A stretch of DNA of 48,936 bases from a virus: the IMG/VR virus record IMGVR_UViG_3300045009_001096, positions 1-48,936 of that record; one strand, written 5' to 3'. The notes beneath the pieces were generated by a model, which saw only the letters and a program-made list of their open reading frames with translations, was not told the DNA's origin and made no database searches. Positions 1-7,812 of the stretch are shown piece after piece. How positions within the stretch are numbered: the stretch's first letter is position 1; each line of letters begins with the position of its first letter. The position numbers were made by a program, and so were the translations under genes.

Positions 1-783
1 CTAAGCGGCGTCAGCCCGCGCCGAATCACCCTCTGCTCGCACCGCTTCGACCGCTTTCAGCAGTGCTCGGGCCTGATGCGCGAGCGTGTCGAGCGCGCCG
101 TAGGTGGCGGTCACCCCCGCCCTGTGGACCAATCCAATCGCTCGCCCAAAGCCTTCACCGTCGAAGTAGCGATCCGGTTCAATGCCGGCGGCTTGCCTGA
201 TGGCCTCAAGCTGGCGGATCGCTTCGTCTCTCACGCTCGACCGGATCGACAGTTCGCGCTCGACTCGCTTGGATATCTGAGCTTCGATTGCAGCCCTCTC
301 GTCCGCCATAGCCTTGTCGATCCCCTCGCGGATCGCTCGATCGCGAGCTTCGTGAGCGCGCCGCAAGAGCGCGGCGAGAAACTCCGGCTGCCATGGTTCA
401 CGATCCAACGCCGGCGCCTTCGCCGAACAATGAAAGCCGCTGCCTTTCAACACAAGGTGACCCCAGGTTGGGGGAAGCTCGCCCTCCCGCACAATGTCGG
501 GCGGGGTGACAATCCACCAGTGATCGCAATACCGCTGGAGCGGCACGGACTTATCCGGTTGCTTGAGCTCGTGAAGCCAGTCCGACCGGCTGACCTTGAT
601 CTCGAACCCATGCAGGCGCAGTCCGCGGGACGGATAGAGGCTCATCGCGATCGCATCTGCCGAGCGCGTGGCTCGCGCGCCCGTGCTATCAGCGACTTCG
701 AAGAAACACGCCCACTCCGGTGCGCGATAGCGATTGAGAAGCGCCGCGCGCACGTCGGCGGCGGTAAGTCGCGTCGCGGTCAT
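1..783 (-). CDS. Phage nuclease-fold protein (MmcB-like, PD-(D/E)XK type)
   Basis: 260 aa, complete, with its TAG at the very first base of the window. The N-terminal half has the layout of a PD-(D/E)XK restriction-like fold: FFEV near residue 29, ADAIAM with Asp43, then FEIKVSRSDW with Glu61 and Lys63 as the probable D...ExK metal site. This stretch resembles a phage protein family related to MmcB-type DNA repair proteins of alphaproteobacteria. Residues about 140-195 are charged and helical, probably a coiled coil. It overlaps the integrase stop by 4 nt (ATGA), so it is the last gene of the leftward operon in the window. A role in DNA processing is inferred; catalysis is not shown. Confidence 0.6.
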   Translation of the reverse strand: MTATRLTAADVRAALLNRYRAPEWACFFEVADSTGARATRSADAIAMSLYPSRGLRLHGFEIKVSRSDWLHELKQPDKSVPLQRYCDHWWIVTPPDIVREGELPPTWGHLVLKGSGFHCSAKAPALDREPWQPEFLAALLRRAHEARDRAIREGIDKAMADERAAIEAQISKRVERELSIRSSVRDEAIRQLEAIRQAAGIEPDRYFDGEGFGRAIGLVHRAGVTATYGALDTLAHQARALLKAVEAVRAEGDSARADAA

Positions 784-2012
784 GCAGCCTCCTGCTCTTC
801 ATCCTGCTCAGCCGAGCCCGCTGCAATGACGGCGATATGCTCCCGGCGGCGGGCAGCGATCCGCCGGGCCTTCTCCTGGTTCGCCTTGTTGTAGATCCGG
901 GTGACCTCGAGCGTGCTGTGGCCGCTGACGGCGCGAACGTCGTCAGTGCCGCTGTCGCCGATTTCGGTGATCCCGCCATGCCGGAAGCTGGTGAACTTGA
1001 GGTCCGCGGGCAGCTTGGCCTTCTCGCGGATCCGGCGGTGCAGCTTCGTCATGTAGTCCTTGGTGTAGCCGGCGCCGGTGCGCTCATCGCGGACGATCAG
1101 CGCGTCGTCGGCGCCGCGGGTGGCGCGGCCGAGTTCCTCCTCCAGCTCGGGGTAGAGCTCGACTCGGTCCTCGCCGTCGCCGTCGACCAGCGGGATCGAG
1201 ACGACGTTGCCGGTCTTCGACTGGATCAGCCCGATCGTCTCGCCCGGCCGATAGCCGCCCCAGCGCACCCCGCGGCTGATGCGGCCGTCGGGATCCTCGA
1301 AGCCGAACGCGTCATAGACCCGCTGACACGCCTCGAAGCAGATGGCGGCCGCGGCGGCCATGGACTGCTTGCCCATCGCCCGCGCGGTGTCGCGGTAGAG
1401 GTCGTATTCAGCGCGCGTCGCGGCGCGGTTGCCCTTCCCTGCCCCGCTGCTGGACTTGATCCCCATCCCGGCGAAGGGGTTCTCCTTCAGCCCGGTGGTC
1501 TTCGTGTGCCTGACGGCCTGATTCCAGACGAGCCGGCAGACCTGCATCATGTAGGAGCTCTGGCGGACGCCGTGCTTGGCCCGCGCCTTCTTGTAGAGCG
1601 CGTCCGCGGCGGTGGCGTCGAGCCCGGCGGCGCGGCGCTGGCCGACCGTCCCGGCCCGCAGGTCGATCGCGGCGACCTGATCCATCGCCAGCTTGTAGCC
1701 GGTGCGAGTGTTGTGCCGAAGGTCGGTGAACTTCTCGAGCCGACGATACCAGTCGAACAGCCAGGCAACCGTCCCCGGCGCCAGCTGCGCCGTCTCGCCC
1801 TCGCGCCACTGCCGAAACGCCTCGTTCAGCGCCTTCGCGCGCGCGATTGCGTCTCCGACGTCGGTGCCGAGCGGCGAGGAGACGACGGGGCAGCTTCGGC
1901 CGTGTCGCAACGCCGGCGGCGACGCCCACTTCGGTCGCACCCAATAGTAGGCACGCTGCCCGCCAGCGCGCTTATGGACCTGGACGTAGGCAGGGAGGCG
2001 CTCAGTCGCCAA
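780..2012 (-). CDS. int: Tyrosine recombinase (phage integrase)
   Basis: 410 aa site-specific recombinase that would integrate and excise the phage genome. Catalytic pattern: Arg231 in EACQRVYDAF, Lys266 in QSKTGN, Arg344 in TSFRHGGIT, His365 in SGHS and the nucleophile Tyr374 in RIYNKAN. The first His of the usual HxxR box is Thr341 here (TSFRHG), a variant I recall from other alphaproteobacterial phage integrases. The N-terminal part (about 60-200) is the helical core-binding domain. I chose the TTG start at 2012 because it overlaps the stop of the xis-like gene and has GGAGG nine bases upstream; the frame stays open further upstream, but that stretch lies inside the xis-like gene and reads as Arg/Pro-rich antisense-like sequence. 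Confidence 0.9.
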   Translation of the reverse strand: MATERLPAYVQVHKRAGGQRAYYWVRPKWASPPALRHGRSCPVVSSPLGTDVGDAIARAKALNEAFRQWREGETAQLAPGTVAWLFDWYRRLEKFTDLRHNTRTGYKLAMDQVAAIDLRAGTVGQRRAAGLDATAADALYKKARAKHGVRQSSYMMQVCRLVWNQAVRHTKTTGLKENPFAGMGIKSSSGAGKGNRAATRAEYDLYRDTARAMGKQSMAAAAAICFEACQRVYDAFGFEDPDGRISRGVRWGGYRPGETIGLIQSKTGNVVSIPLVDGDGEDRVELYPELEEELGRATRGADDALIVRDERTGAGYTKDYMTKLHRRIREKAKLPADLKFTSFRHGGITEIGDSGTDDVRAVSGHSTLEVTRIYNKANQEKARRIAARRREHIAVIAAGSAEQDEEQEAA

Positions 2013-2241
2013 AGTCCCAGTCCTCCGCGACCGAGGTGGCGAATAGATCGGCGACGGCGGCATCCAGATCGGACCGGAGCGCCAGCAGCGCGCCGTTCGG
2101 CCCGCGGGCGCAGAAGCGCACCTTGCCGCGGCGCTGCCACTCACGCATCTGCGTCTCGGCAACGCCGGTATAGGCCAGCGCCGTCTCGCGATTCATGCAG
2201 GCGGGCCAATCGGGCAGCTGAGCCAGCGCGAGTCCCATCAC
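2002..2241 (-). CDS. Excisionase-like MerR/AlpA-type DNA-binding protein
   Basis: 79 aa. The stretch from NRETALAYTG to MREWQRRGKVRF is a winged helix-turn-helix of the AlpA/excisionase (HTH_17) kind, which in alphaproteobacterial phages often begins MNRETA. It sits directly upstream of the integrase in the same operon with an 11-nt overlap, the standard position for a recombination directionality factor. Start choice is open between the ATGs at 2241 and 2238 and an internal ATG at about 2196; upstream GGGGAAG favours the first pair. Function is inferred from fold and location. Confidence 0.7.
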   Translation of the reverse strand: MMGLALAQLPDWPACMNRETALAYTGVAETQMREWQRRGKVRFCARGPNGALLALRSDLDAAVADLFATSVAEDWDFGD

Positions 2242-2272
2242 CGCTTCCCCTGGATCACGAGAGGGTTAGAGA

Positions 2273-2791
2273 TCATGTGGGGCTCCCCGATGGCGTTCGG
2301 GCGATCCCTTCGGGCCGGGCTGCCACCCCTTCGGGGCTCAGCCGCTTCGCGTCTTCGGCCAAGCTGGCATCCCTATCGCGGTGCAGCACTTCCGGGGCCA
2401 GCCGCCGCCCAAGGTTGTCGCGGCTGTCAGGGCTGAACAGCTTGGCCAGTTTGCGTGACCGCTGACCGTCGACCGCGCTAAAGCGGATCAGTCCGGCATA
2501 GGTGGCCCACTCAATGGCCGCGAGCATGTCGCCGCACTCGGTTTCCAGCATCTGTCTGGCGGTCGCGCTGAAATACGGCGCCCGCTCAGGACTAGGCGCA
2601 TCAATGCCGAACCGAGCCGCCTTCCCGAGAGCTTGGAGGATTTCGCCCGCCTCCTCAGTCAGGAGCCCTTGCGCGTAGGTTTGAGGGTCAACGCGCGACG
2701 GATCGAAACCCGAAGGGCCATGACCCGAAGGGGCATGGTGCGAAGCATGAGAGCCGGGTGCCGGAGGCACGCGCCCGAGATCGTCCGTCAC
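2273..2791 (-). CDS. MazG-like nucleotide pyrophosphohydrolase
   Basis: 172 aa. The centre carries the two metal-binding motifs of all-alpha NTP pyrophosphatases: EEAGEI (EExxE) and, about 40 residues later, ECGDML (ExxD), in the helical setting TEEAGEILQALGK and LETECGDMLAAIEW. Such enzymes hydrolyse NTPs or alarmone-like nucleotides to monophosphates, and phages carry them to adjust nucleotide pools or stress signals. N- and C-terminal tails are rich in Pro, Ser and Gly and look disordered. The GTG start overlaps the stop of the upstream gene (GTGA). The substrate cannot be told from sequence. Confidence 0.65.
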   Translation of the reverse strand: MTDDLGRVPPAPGSHASHHAPSGHGPSGFDPSRVDPQTYAQGLLTEEAGEILQALGKAARFGIDAPSPERAPYFSATARQMLETECGDMLAAIEWATYAGLIRFSAVDGQRSRKLAKLFSPDSRDNLGRRLAPEVLHRDRDASLAEDAKRLSPEGVAARPEGIARTPSGSPT

Positions 2792-3078
2792 GACCGTTCC
2801 TCCTCAATAAGGGAGGCGTGTTCAGCATGCGCCGCGATGACTGCTTCAATCATCGCTTCCTGCGTAAAGCAGCGGTACAGTGTGGTGTAGGCGTACCACT
2901 GACCGCAACTGCAATACCCCTCGTATAAATCGAGAAATGGCAGGGCAGCACGATGAAGCTCGTGTCCATTGCCGGTACTATACTTCGTGACGTATTGGGC
3001 AAAGCCGTTAGGCCCGTTCGTCGCAAATTCTGCGATGGCGTCAGCGCCCTTGATAACGATGACTTTCTCTTCAGTCAT
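2788..3078 (-). CDS. Small phage protein with Cys/His cluster, unknown function
   Basis: 96 aa from the ATG at 3078, which overlaps the previous stop (ATGACTGA). Not recognised. It has a compact YCSCGQWYAYTTLYRC segment followed by a helix ending AAHAEHA, so a small zinc-binding fold is possible. The ends overlap both neighbours, showing translational coupling within the leftward operon. Confidence 0.6.
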   Translation of the reverse strand: MTEEKVIVIKGADAIAEFATNGPNGFAQYVTKYSTGNGHELHRAALPFLDLYEGYCSCGQWYAYTTLYRCFTQEAMIEAVIAAHAEHASLIEEERS

Positions 3079-3370
3079 GGTTCGCCCCCTCAATAAGGGA
3101 GGACCTTGCGCGAAGGGCGGCTGCGACAGCGAGGCCGTCCTCGTTTAGGAAGTACCAAGCGATGCGACGGCCGTGGTCGTGGCGCATATGTCGATCGACC
3201 AATGCTGGGCGCCTCTTGGCGGGCAAGCGCAGCCGAGCGGCCACATCGCCGCTGAAGTCGATCGCGCGGCGCGGTGTGCTGGTCAGCTTCAAGATGACCT
3301 TCCGCTGCTGAGAGCCGAGGCTGTCCGCCAGTTCCATCAGGTCGATACCCGCCACTACCTTGGAGGTCAT
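3071..3370 (-). CDS. Hypothetical phage protein, possible winged helix
   Basis: 99 aa. Not recognised. A helix-rich N-terminus (IDLMELADSLGSQQRKVILKL) is followed by basic segments and a short strand pair RRIAWYFLNEDGLAVAAAL, the outline of a small winged-helix protein that senses or binds DNA. ATGA-type overlaps at both ends place it firmly in the leftward early operon. Confidence 0.55.
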   Translation of the reverse strand: MTSKVVAGIDLMELADSLGSQQRKVILKLTSTPRRAIDFSGDVAARLRLPAKRRPALVDRHMRHDHGRRIAWYFLNEDGLAVAAALRARSSLIEGANHD

Positions 3371-3609
3371 GGGCGGACACTCGCAGCGGCGCGGGGAATG
3401 TTGCGCTCCTCCATGATGACGGTCGGTTGATACATCTGGAGGCCGGTTTCGCTGTCGCCTTCGCCGCCATTCAGCAGCATCTGGAACGCCTGCGGATCAG
3501 CATGGCTGACCGGCACGCCGATCGCGCGCAGGGCGGCGACGATTTCCATGTAGATCGCGGACTTGCCGCTTCCGGTCAGGCCGGAGATCGTGACGCGCAC
3601 TTCAGCCAT
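3367..3609 (-). CDS. Small P-loop nucleotide-binding protein
   Basis: 80 aa. The N-terminus VTISGLTGSGKSAIYMEI is a clean Walker A motif (GxxGxGKS) after a hydrophobic strand, followed by a helix and the strand GVPVSHAD. The protein stops soon after, with no Walker B aspartate cluster or lid domain, so it is a minimal P-loop domain of the kind phages often carry in early operons. It may bind ATP or GTP; kinase activity is doubtful at this size. It overlaps the next gene by 4 nt. Confidence 0.65.
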   Translation of the reverse strand: MAEVRVTISGLTGSGKSAIYMEIVAALRAIGVPVSHADPQAFQMLLNGGEGDSETGLQMYQPTVIMEERNIPRAAASVRP

Positions 3610-3645
3610 TGCCGTTGTTCCTCATCGAGAGAAGGGTGGAGCGGG

Positions 3646-3852
3646 TCATGGGCGGTTCCTTGGGCAGTCCCAGTCGCAAAATTCGGTGCCGGCGAGCGTG
3701 CAGAAGCCGCCCGGCATCATCCCGCACTCGTCGAGGAGGTCGTCCTCTTCAGTGCGATCGTCGTCATCGAAGCAGATGCACGAATACAGGCCGCACTCGG
3801 GGCACCCCCAAGGCTCATCCGCCTGGATCACCTCAACGGGCTCTTCCGTCAT
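3646..3852 (-). CDS. Cysteine-rich acidic small protein, probable zinc binder
   Basis: 68 aa. CPECGLYSCIC near the start, then a run of acidic residues, then CGMMPGGFCTLAGTEFCDWDC: eight cysteines in pairs, which suggests one or two structural zinc sites. Proteins of this look occur in phage early operons without known function. Start ATG at 3852 overlaps the upstream stop by 4 nt. Confidence 0.6.
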   Translation of the reverse strand: MTEEPVEVIQADEPWGCPECGLYSCICFDDDDRTEEDDLLDECGMMPGGFCTLAGTEFCDWDCPRNRP

Positions 3853-4202
3853 TTGTGTGCTCCCGATGGTTGTGGGGCGTCCTCATCGCGGTGGCTAAAC
3901 CACACGGTGCGATCGGGAGCCTGGATGGTGTAGGATTGCTGCTTCAGCCCGGCGCAGAGCAGCGCGCCCAGCGCCTCGGCGCGCTGCCAGATGGCCTCGG
4001 GCGTGCTGGGGAAGCGCGGGTAGTTGATGAGGCCGACGATGACGCCAGCCTCCTCCCCGCCCGTGTAGCAGAAGGTCGTCTCCGTGACGGTGACGCAGAA
4101 ACCGACCTCGTCGCAATAGTCGCGACAGATCGTCTCCGCTTCCCAGACGCTCCCGGCGATGAAGATGCTCACCGGGTAGCTCGCGACCTCGACACGCTTC
4201 AT
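3849..4202 (-). CDS. Hypothetical phage protein
   Basis: 117 aa from the ATG at 4202, chosen because it overlaps the stop of the upstream PAPS-reductase-like gene (ATGA). Not recognised. Alternating strands (SYPVSIFIAGSVWEAE, DEVGFCVTVTETTFCYTG, EEAGVIVGLINYPRFP) suggest a small alpha/beta fold with a Cys-containing core. It may be co-used with the upstream enzyme, but only the coupling supports that. Confidence 0.6.
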   Translation of the reverse strand: MKRVEVASYPVSIFIAGSVWEAETICRDYCDEVGFCVTVTETTFCYTGGEEAGVIVGLINYPRFPSTPEAIWQRAEALGALLCAGLKQQSYTIQAPDRTVWFSHRDEDAPQPSGAHK

Positions 4203-5431
4203 TCGCAAAGCCCGTACGCGCTTTCGCACATCGGCCCCTCCGTCTGGAACTCGTCATCAGCGATCGCCGACAGCAGGCTGTAGTTGTGCCCTCCGCGCCC
4301 GGTCCGCGCCCAGGCCACGACCGCGTCGATGTGGGCGCGATCGTCCGGCGCTCCAGCTGCGCTGGGGATGGTGCCCGCGTGGAAGAAGGTGGTCGCTCGC
4401 CCATTGCCCTCGACCCAGCGCCGGCTGACCATCGTCACTCGTCGCTCCCAGTCGCGAATCAAGTCGATCCGCTCGGGGGTGTGGCGGGCGATCAGCGCGA
4501 TCTCTTCCTTGCTTGCGTTGATGCAAGGCCAGCAGCCGACACGCTTAGCGCCGATAAGGTAGAGCGGGTTGGGCTTGATCCCGTGCCGCTTCGCGATGGC
4601 GAAAACCTCTTGATGGGTCCAGCCATGGATCGGGCGATAGATCACGCGGTGCCCGCCCTCGCGCGTCGTGGTGCGCTCCAAGATCGGCTTCTTGGCCCGG
4701 CCGGGGCTTTCCTGGGCTCGCTCACCCACCCAATCGATGCCGATCTGCCCTTCTCCGAGCATCGCGTCCCGCGCGGCGAAGAGGGGCAAAAGCTTCGCCT
4801 CTTCCGTGCAGAACTTCGCCATCTTCGAAGGGAAGCGACCGTGGATCAGGCAAATGTCTAGAAAGGCGTTGCCGCTTGAGTGCATGGCCGCAACCGCCTG
4901 CTCGATCCGCTCCGCGGACACCGGCGGGCTGATGATGATAGGGCAGCCGTCTTCGCATAGCCGGGAATGCTCGCGCAGGGCGGCCACCCTCTCGGGCGAG
5001 GGCCGGCACCGCGCAACCGCAGGGGGCAGCGCAGCCCGTCGTGCCTTGCACTCGGTCGTGTGACGCTTTCGGCGCAACTCGTGCGGCCATTCGTCACGGA
5101 TCGACTGGCGCCGGCGAGCGAACGCGGCGTCATCGATCAGGCCGGGCACGTCATATGCCGACACTCGCTGAATTGGCGCCCCAAGCTCGCTCTCAAGGTA
5201 GGTGAGATATTCGCCCCAGACCTCGTGCTCGTTCATGGTGTCGGCGGCTTGATAGACGACCTCGAAGTCTCGGCGCTGCGCGCGCTCCTTGGCCACCAGC
5301 GCGGTCGCAAGGCTGTCCTTGCCCCCGCTGATCGAGACAAAGTGCTGCGCTCGACCTCGGACAAGCCCGCTGACCCCGGCGGTCTTCCCGCCCCGGCTGG
5401 GCGCGGCGATGATCGGCATCATCTCCATCAT
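4199..5431 (-). CDS. PAPS-reductase / DndC-like PP-loop ATP pyrophosphatase
   Basis: 410 aa. SISGGKDS at residues 33-40 is the PP-loop of N-type ATP pyrophosphatases, the group with PAPS reductases, DndC and related sulfur-handling or adenylating enzymes. Cysteines cluster at TTECKARR (about 126), LCEDGCPI (about 158-163) and VGCWPCINAS (about 293-297), so an Fe-S cluster or zinc site is plausible, as in DndC. The C-terminal helical part (EEIALIARHTPERIDLIRDWE) resembles phage PAPS-reductase-like proteins. No dndB, D or E homologue lies in the window, so DNA phosphorothioation by this phage alone is not supported. The MMEMM start overlaps the upstream stop, with GGGGAGGGG as ribosome site. 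Confidence 0.8.
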   Translation of the reverse strand: MMEMMPIIAAPSRGGKTAGVSGLVRGRAQHFVSISGGKDSLATALVAKERAQRRDFEVVYQAADTMNEHEVWGEYLTYLESELGAPIQRVSAYDVPGLIDDAAFARRRQSIRDEWPHELRRKRHTTECKARRAALPPAVARCRPSPERVAALREHSRLCEDGCPIIISPPVSAERIEQAVAAMHSSGNAFLDICLIHGRFPSKMAKFCTEEAKLLPLFAARDAMLGEGQIGIDWVGERAQESPGRAKKPILERTTTREGGHRVIYRPIHGWTHQEVFAIAKRHGIKPNPLYLIGAKRVGCWPCINASKEEIALIARHTPERIDLIRDWERRVTMVSRRWVEGNGRATTFFHAGTIPSAAGAPDDRAHIDAVVAWARTGRGGHNYSLLSAIADDEFQTEGPMCESAYGLCE

Positions 5432-6168
5432 CCCCTCCCCTGTTCAGATGAAGGAGAAGATGCGGAGAGGACTTCACGGGCAACGTTGCGGCACCAAACG
5501 AACGCCACGGCGTCATTTGGGATCGCCTCGGCTTCAGCGATGTCCTGAAGCGCATTCCGATAGCGCCGCTCCACCATCCCCGATGCTTCTACGATAGTAG
5601 GCTTGGGGGAAGCGGCGAGGGCTGCGCGGGCATCCTCCTCGAACAGTCTCCAGCTTTCCGGTTGCCGATATCGCTGCCACGTCTCGTCAGTGCGAGCGAC
5701 CCTCAACGCCAGCATCGCACGCGCCGCCCGCTCCACCCCGTCATCCGGGACCGTCCCCTCCGTAACTGTGGAGGGGGTGAGAGCGGCTTCGATGACGGCG
5801 CAAGCAGCGTCGAACGCCTCATCATCCCAGCTATTCCGGAAATTGATCTCGCCGACCGCGATCACGATGTCGTCGCCGAAGCGATAGTACCGGTGCTGGG
5901 TCAGCGCGCGGCCATCGTCCAGATCGTCAGCGTAGAAGGAGAATGGGTCACTCTCGTCACCGCTCAGCCGGCGCAAGTCCAGCCCCTCTCCCTCCGGATG
6001 TAACGAGGGGGAGGCTTCAAGGGCGGCGAGAGCTTGATCCAGCATCGCGTTCCAGCCAGCGATGTAGGCGGGCACGTAGCCATCCTTCAGTCGCCACGCT
6101 TCTAGCCGCGCCCGCAGCCGCTCTACCGCCTGTAAGGACATATCTGGGGTGTTGGGGGACGCGGTCAC
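5428..6168 (-). CDS. Hypothetical phage protein
   Basis: 246 aa, GTG start overlapping the upstream stop (GTGA). Not recognised as a whole. It contains two short modules found in many phage filler proteins: a helical segment AARAMLALRVARTDETWQRY and, before it, an FGDDIVIAVGEINFRNSWDD stretch. The N-terminus (AVERLRARLEAWRLKDGYV) is helical. No catalytic motif is evident. Confidence 0.55.
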   Translation of the reverse strand: MTASPNTPDMSLQAVERLRARLEAWRLKDGYVPAYIAGWNAMLDQALAALEASPSLHPEGEGLDLRRLSGDESDPFSFYADDLDDGRALTQHRYYRFGDDIVIAVGEINFRNSWDDEAFDAACAVIEAALTPSTVTEGTVPDDGVERAARAMLALRVARTDETWQRYRQPESWRLFEEDARAALAASPKPTIVEASGMVERRYRNALQDIAEAEAIPNDAVAFVWCRNVAREVLSASSPSSEQGRG

Positions 6169-6368
6169 TGCGCGAGTTCCTTCTCGCGAGCATCGGCTTC
6201 CATGTGGACGCGGCGCCAGCGAGCCTGGACGGGCGTCTCACTGAACCGAGTGCGACCGTAGAGTGCGTCCGTGATCTGGCCGATCTTCGGCTTGATCGTG
6301 AGCCACAGCGCCCCGAGGGACACGAGAAGTGCGCCGACGAAGACGCCGGCTGGAATGAAGGAGCTCAA
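6165..6368 (-). CDS. Small membrane protein
   Basis: 67 aa. One transmembrane segment (IPAGVFVGALLVSLGALWLTI) close to the N-terminus, followed by a basic cytoplasmic tail. The open frame extends further upstream, but only the TTG at 6368 gives overlap with the previous stop (TTGA) and avoids an arginine-rich antisense-looking extension. Function unknown; an early-operon inner-membrane peptide could be a superinfection or host-takeover factor, which is inference. Confidence 0.5.
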   Translation of the reverse strand: MSSFIPAGVFVGALLVSLGALWLTIKPKIGQITDALYGRTRFSETPVQARWRRVHMEADAREKELAQ

Positions 6369-6781
6369 TTCCAAATCCTCCGGGGCTTGGTTTTCGGCCA
6401 CGTCGTCCAGCCGTCCTCGCGGATCAGCTTCTCGGTGCCGCTGGGGGAGATGACGCGCAGGCGTCCGTCGTGATGACGGCCGACCACGGGGCAATCGAAA
6501 GCAAAGACCGGGGGAAGCTGCCCCGCGGGCCACCACATTTCGCGATCAGTGGCTTGGCGCTTCGCGGTGATCGTCTCGACCGAGTCGGCGACCAGCCCGC
6601 GGCACGCGAGCCCGTGCTGCTGCTCGAGCGTGAACCTCGCGCCGCCCACCTGGGCGAACTCGCTCTCTGCATAGCCGTCAATCGTGCCGTACCAGGGGTT
6701 CGGCTTCGACGGCGTGATGTATCGGACCTTGGGCTGCCGGCCGATCGGTGGCAGGTTCGGATCCTCGTGTCCGTACCTCAT
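6365..6781 (-). CDS. Hypothetical phage protein
   Basis: 138 aa. Not recognised. It is rich in Trp, Pro and Gly (KPNPWYGTIDGYAE, MWWPAGQLPPVFAFD, RHHDGRLRVISPSG), with mainly beta-type segments. ATG at 6781 overlaps the upstream stop by 4 nt; the stop overlaps the membrane-protein start. It belongs to the leftward operon. Confidence 0.55.
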   Translation of the reverse strand: MRYGHEDPNLPPIGRQPKVRYITPSKPNPWYGTIDGYAESEFAQVGGARFTLEQQHGLACRGLVADSVETITAKRQATDREMWWPAGQLPPVFAFDCPVVGRHHDGRLRVISPSGTEKLIREDGWTTWPKTKPRRIWN

Positions 6782-7203
6782 GCCGCCCTCACGTATTTCA
6801 GGGCCTCGGCAGCTGCGGTCCAGCGGCTCGCCGCGCGCAGGCTGGTCATCCGGGCGAACTCGGCTTCGGCGATCGCCTCAGCCTCAGCGACCTTCGCCTG
6901 CTTGAGCACAGCGTCGAGCGCGACCTCGATCGCTCCCGTGGTCGGCTTGCGCTTCCCCGGCCCCTTCAGGCGCCAGTATTCCTCGACGATCAGCATCAGT
7001 GCGCGCGGGTGCAGGTTCAGTCGCTCGGCGCGCGCGCGAACTAGATCGAGCTGGTCGGCCCGGTCCTGCTGCGCCGCTGACAGGCGGCTGTACTTCAGCG
7101 GATCGTTGATCGCGTCAGCAACCTGCGATTCCAGCTGCCGGATGCGGGCAACGACATGGTGCAGGTCCTCGATCGCCTGCATGAGGTCGGGATCGTGGGT
7201 CAC
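6778..7203 (-). CDS. Hypothetical helical phage protein
   Basis: 141 aa from the GTG at 7203, which overlaps the stop of the HNH gene (GTGA); the longer frame would add an unlikely Arg-rich leader. The N-terminal third (AIEDLHHVVARIRQLESQVA) is a coiled coil, and the rest is Ala/Glu/Arg-rich helix. No catalytic motif. It could be a DNA-metabolism accessory or structural protein. Confidence 0.55.
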   Translation of the reverse strand: MTHDPDLMQAIEDLHHVVARIRQLESQVADAINDPLKYSRLSAAQQDRADQLDLVRARAERLNLHPRALMLIVEEYWRLKGPGKRKPTTGAIEVALDAVLKQAKVAEAEAIAEAEFARMTSLRAASRWTAAAEALKYVRAA

Positions 7204-7589
7204 CGCTCTTGCCCCGCGAACTCGCGTTCCCACGCGACGCGGCCAGGCCACTCCATCCAGAACACCCCGGCAAGCGCGGGCGCGTCGGCCATGGGCAGCA
7301 ACTTCTCGAAGGTCAGCCAGCCCAGGCGATGCTGCTCAGCGTGGCAGTCGTTGCACAGCGGGATGCAGTGCCGGTCGGCGACCTTGGTCGACGTCCCCTT
7401 TCCGCCCGCGTGGTCAACGTGAGCGGCCATGATCGGGTTCGTCTCGGTACCATGCTGGCCGCAGCGGGCGCACTGAAGCTTCCGCAGCCAGCGCCTATAT
7501 TCCTCGGCGCACTTCCACGCCGGGCGCCCTGCCCGCGGAGGCTTCCGCGTCTGGAACATCGAGCGCGAGAGTGCCGCCGAGCGCATCAC
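7200..7589 (-). CDS. HNH nuclease-like protein (Ref/DUF968-like)
   Basis: 129 aa. CARCG in the N-terminal half pairs with CNDCH near residue 90 to form the zinc knuckles, and AAHVDHAGGKGTSTK plus CNDCHAEQHRLG supplies the His-rich beta-beta-alpha-metal site. The layout resembles the Ref/DUF968 group of RecA-linked HNH proteins used in phage recombination; the assignment to that group is inference. The start is GTG at 7589 or ATG at 7586; both overlap the stop of the small gene upstream. Confidence 0.7.
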   Translation of the reverse strand: MMRSAALSRSMFQTRKPPRAGRPAWKCAEEYRRWLRKLQCARCGQHGTETNPIMAAHVDHAGGKGTSTKVADRHCIPLCNDCHAEQHRLGWLTFEKLLPMADAPALAGVFWMEWPGRVAWEREFAGQER

Positions 7590-7762
7590 GCGACGGTCCC
7601 GATCGTGACCTGGGCGGTCGGATGGCCTACCGCATCAGCGGCGCGCTCGAAGCCGATGCAGCTGCCGTCCGGCAACTTTCGCACGATCGAGCATTTGGCG
7701 GCCTTGGCACTGACCCGCCCCGTCTCATCCACCGGCGGCGTGAGGAAATGACGAACTGCCAC
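7586..7762 (-). CDS. First gene of leftward operon, 58-aa protein
   Basis: 58 aa with GTG start. It reads AVRHFLTPPVDETGRV, then a Lys-rich helix, CSIVRKLPDGSCIGFE and AADAVGHPTAQVTIG. Support: GGGAG six bases before the GTG, stop overlapping the HNH start, and position 40-45 nt after the predicted leftward promoter. Not recognised; the two cysteines flank a short DGS turn. In the lambda layout this is where N would sit, but there is no arginine-rich RNA-binding motif. Confidence 0.6.
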   Translation of the reverse strand: MAVRHFLTPPVDETGRVSAKAAKCSIVRKLPDGSCIGFERAADAVGHPTAQVTIGTVA

Positions 7763-7812
7763 GACGATCTCCCACCACCCGGCGGCGGGATGCCGCGATC
7801 AGGTGGTGAGCA

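Noticed and set aside
837-2465. 542-aa plus-strand frame across integrase and neighbours
   Set aside because: It runs antisense to int and xis-like genes, lacks motifs, and the opposite frames carry catalytic residues and overlap signals.
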